From CAJGBR01 sp045637425 (GTDB taxonomy: Bacteria > Bacteroidota > Bacteroidia > Bacteroidales > Rikenellaceae): DNA of 52,474 nucleotides. This document shows, piece by piece, positions 51,155 through 52,474 of the stretch. The position numbers and the translations under genes were made by a program. The first letter of the stretch is position 1. Every line of letters begins with the position of its first letter. The stretch lies in NCBI GenBank assembly GCA_045637425.1, contig JAZTZL010000013.1:1-52474 (forward strand), read 5' to 3'. Under the pieces are notes generated by a model. That model had not been told where the DNA came from. It saw nothing but the letters and a program-made list of their open reading frames with translations, and did no database searches.

Positions 51155-51708
51155 CGGTTTGAATTACTACTCCAGACGGGCTGATTGGATTTTAATCCTA
51201 AGAGTCTGATTATTCTCTCGGTAACACTACTGCACACATCTTCCACATTGGTCGGATTATTATAGAACGACGGCATTGCGGGGCAGATTATTGCACCTGC
51301 ACTGCTTAGTTCGTGCAGATTGCGCAGGTGGATTGTGTTAAACGGGCACTCTCGCGGCACGATTATCAGCGGCAATCGCTCCTTAAGCATCACGTCCGCA
51401 GCACGAGATACAAGGTCATTCGAGCAGCCCGATGCTATTCTGCCGACCATTCCCATCGAACACGGTATAATGACCATTGCGTCAGAGCAACTGCTGCCAG
51501 ATGCCGGCGCAGTGAAAAAATCATCATTATTAAATCGAGTTACACCTTTGATTTCTAATAATTTATATTGATTTTCCTGTTTAACTACAGCCTCGCCGTT
51601 TTGAGTCAGAATCAATTCAACCTCAACGTTCAACTCAACGAGTCGTTCGACCAATTGGCGTGCATATATCGCACCGCTCGCACCCGTAACCGCTACCGTA
51701 ACTCTCAT
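51151..51708 (-). CDS. UbiX-family flavin prenyltransferase
   Basis: 185 residues. VAVTGASGAIYARQLVERL phosphate-binding start, PCSMGMVGRIASGCSNDLVSRAADVMLKERLPLIIVPRE and later GAIICPAMPSFYNNP, the classical UbiX/Pad1 blocks. It makes prenylated FMN for UbiD-type decarboxylases; no ubiD is in the window. Start overlaps the stop of the deacetylase gene (ATGA). Confidence 0.93.
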   Translation of the reverse strand: MRVTVAVTGASGAIYARQLVERLVELNVEVELILTQNGEAVVKQENQYKLLEIKGVTRFNNDDFFTAPASGSSCSDAMVIIPCSMGMVGRIASGCSNDLVSRAADVMLKERLPLIIVPRECPFNTIHLRNLHELSSAGAIICPAMPSFYNNPTNVEDVCSSVTERIIRLLGLKSNQPVWSSNSNR

Positions 51709-52319
51709 AAATTTATTGCTCTGAGGTTAATATTTCGTTCCTTGTAGAACTGCAGAACCTTCGGCAACGCATACTTCAGATTGTCAAATGACTTGAGCGA
51801 ATCGTGAAAGCCGATGATTGCACCTGGCTCCACACCCTTTGTCGCATTGAGGAAACAGGCCTCACCATTGACATATTGGCTGTAATCGCGACTCATCACC
51901 GTCCACATCACTATGCGGTAGTGCTGAGACAGACGCTTGATTTGTGTCCTGCTGATTTGCCCATAGGGCGGTCTGAACAGTTCGCTATGAATGTAATTTG
52001 CTGCGAATGCCACATCTTCTATATATCGCAACGTACTCATTCTAAAGCCTTTCTGGTGGCTATAAGTGTGATTACCTACACTATGTCCAGCATCAAGTAT
52101 CATCTGATAGGTTTCGGGGTATTGCTCGACATTTTTCCCTAGACAGAAGAACGTAGCCTTTGCTCCGTACTTTTCGAGCTGCTTGAGCACCCACGGAGTC
52201 ACAACAGGGTGTGGTCCATCATCAAATGTCAGATACACAGATGATTGACTATCTATATCCCACAGCACTTCAGATGGGTAGAGACTGCGGATTATTTTGG
52301 GGACTCGAAAGTTATTCAT
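51705..52319 (-). CDS. polysaccharide deacetylase family protein
   Basis: 204 residues from ATG 52319. NodB domain: YLTFDDGPHP (Asp-Asp), GNHTYSHQ (metal HxxxH), LFRPPYGQ and late GAIIGFHDS. It probably removes acetyl groups from peptidoglycan or another envelope glycan; no signal peptide is visible, so the enzyme may be cytoplasmic or exported otherwise. TACTTTTG-type promoter box just upstream; co-transcribed with the ubiX-like gene. Confidence 0.88.
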   Translation of the reverse strand: MNNFRVPKIIRSLYPSEVLWDIDSQSSVYLTFDDGPHPVVTPWVLKQLEKYGAKATFFCLGKNVEQYPETYQMILDAGHSVGNHTYSHQKGFRMSTLRYIEDVAFAANYIHSELFRPPYGQISRTQIKRLSQHYRIVMWTVMSRDYSQYVNGEACFLNATKGVEPGAIIGFHDSLKSFDNLKYALPKVLQFYKERNINLRAINL

Positions 52320-52395
52320 ACAACAAAAGTATAGATTTACTCTATAAAATGCAAAAATCAATCAAATTTTATCTCTGCACCTACACAATGTTCCA

Positions 52396-52429
52396 AAGAA
52401 AAGGCTCGGTCTGCATTCCAAACCGAGCC
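52396..52429 (-). terminator. terminator of an unseen leftward gene
   Basis: GGCTCGGT / ACCGAGCC stem with TTTTCTTT on the minus strand, so a minus-strand gene probably ends just to the right of the window edge. Confidence 0.7.
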
Positions 52430-52474
52430 CAATATATTTGTTAGTTAATGGATTACATATAACTGCTATTATCC

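Noticed and set aside
1..52474. CRISPR array, rRNA operon, complete insertion sequence, DGR or retron reverse transcriptase
   Set aside because: No regularly spaced long repeats, no rRNA segments, no transposase and no reverse transcriptase frame were seen, so the structured leaders are not retron msr-msd units.

Overview
The window is chromosomal DNA of a Bacteroidota bacterium, most likely order Bacteroidales and probably gut-associated. The reasons are the recurrent TTG-N~20-TAnnTTTG promoters, start codons with almost no Shine-Dalgarno sequence, and a typical Bacteroidales gene set: bamD / Rpb6-like omega / coaBC / recN, DUF4294, an FprA flavodiiron protein, an SDR-type threonine dehydrogenase, BspA-like LRR_5 repeats, 7TM-HD and B12-dependent NrdJ. 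Genus cannot be fixed from the sequence alone; Rikenellaceae-like is a guess.

Layout. 1-2860: end of an ABC exporter ATPase gene, an ABC-F ATPase and a MarC-family membrane protein. 2988-5126: a phage-type receptor-binding (LamG) fibre gene, a lipoprotein gene with a long structured leader, and a 3' remnant of a second fibre gene. 5188-12102: a 6.9 kb integrative element in the 3' half of tRNA-Thr(GGT), bounded by 41-bp identical direct repeats. It carries a tyrosine integrase, a small serine recombinase, an XRE regulator, a Rep_trans-like replication initiator and a four-gene membrane operon (zinc-ribbon/TM protein, SPFH-GYF_2 protein, 4-TM protein, double zinc-ribbon glycine-zipper protein). 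12197-17707: threonine dehydrogenase, an isolated phage lysis pair (M15 endolysin plus spanin-like protein), asd and a membrane-anchored LRR_5 protein. 17845-21665: class II ribonucleotide reductase with an attenuator-like leader, and a beta-barrel protein. 21912-27249: bamD, omega, coaBC, recN, and prfB with its programmed frameshift. 27383-31514: NYN nuclease, nucleoside phosphorylase, DUF4294, FprA and an FlK-like thioesterase. 32003-52319: a secreted protein behind another long leader, then pepE, purN, acpP-fabF-rnc-yraN, plsY, YitT, PgpH-miaB-mutS, rplU-rpmA, frr-pyrH-OmpA, dxs-waaA, and ubiX with a polysaccharide deacetylase.

The most unusual signal is a family of three ~300-nt structured leaders at 4637-4963 (minus), 8863-9196 (minus) and 31668-32002 (plus). 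Each starts at a TAnnTTTG promoter and ends immediately before a start codon. Box-to-start distances are 299, 304 and 305 nt, and the last helix ends 22-24 nt before the ATG in all three. Several long-range helices are kept although both arms have changed (compensatory substitutions). The three downstream genes are unrelated to each other but all look envelope-associated: a lipoprotein, the SPFH/zinc-ribbon operon of the island, and an exported protein. This looks like an undescribed cis-acting RNA family, or one that I cannot name without a covariance search. A second theme is the architecture of the tRNA-Thr element: att repeats, phased integrase arm-type repeats at both ends, a replacement tRNA terminator, and an operator array spaced exactly 32 bp around the recombinase promoter.
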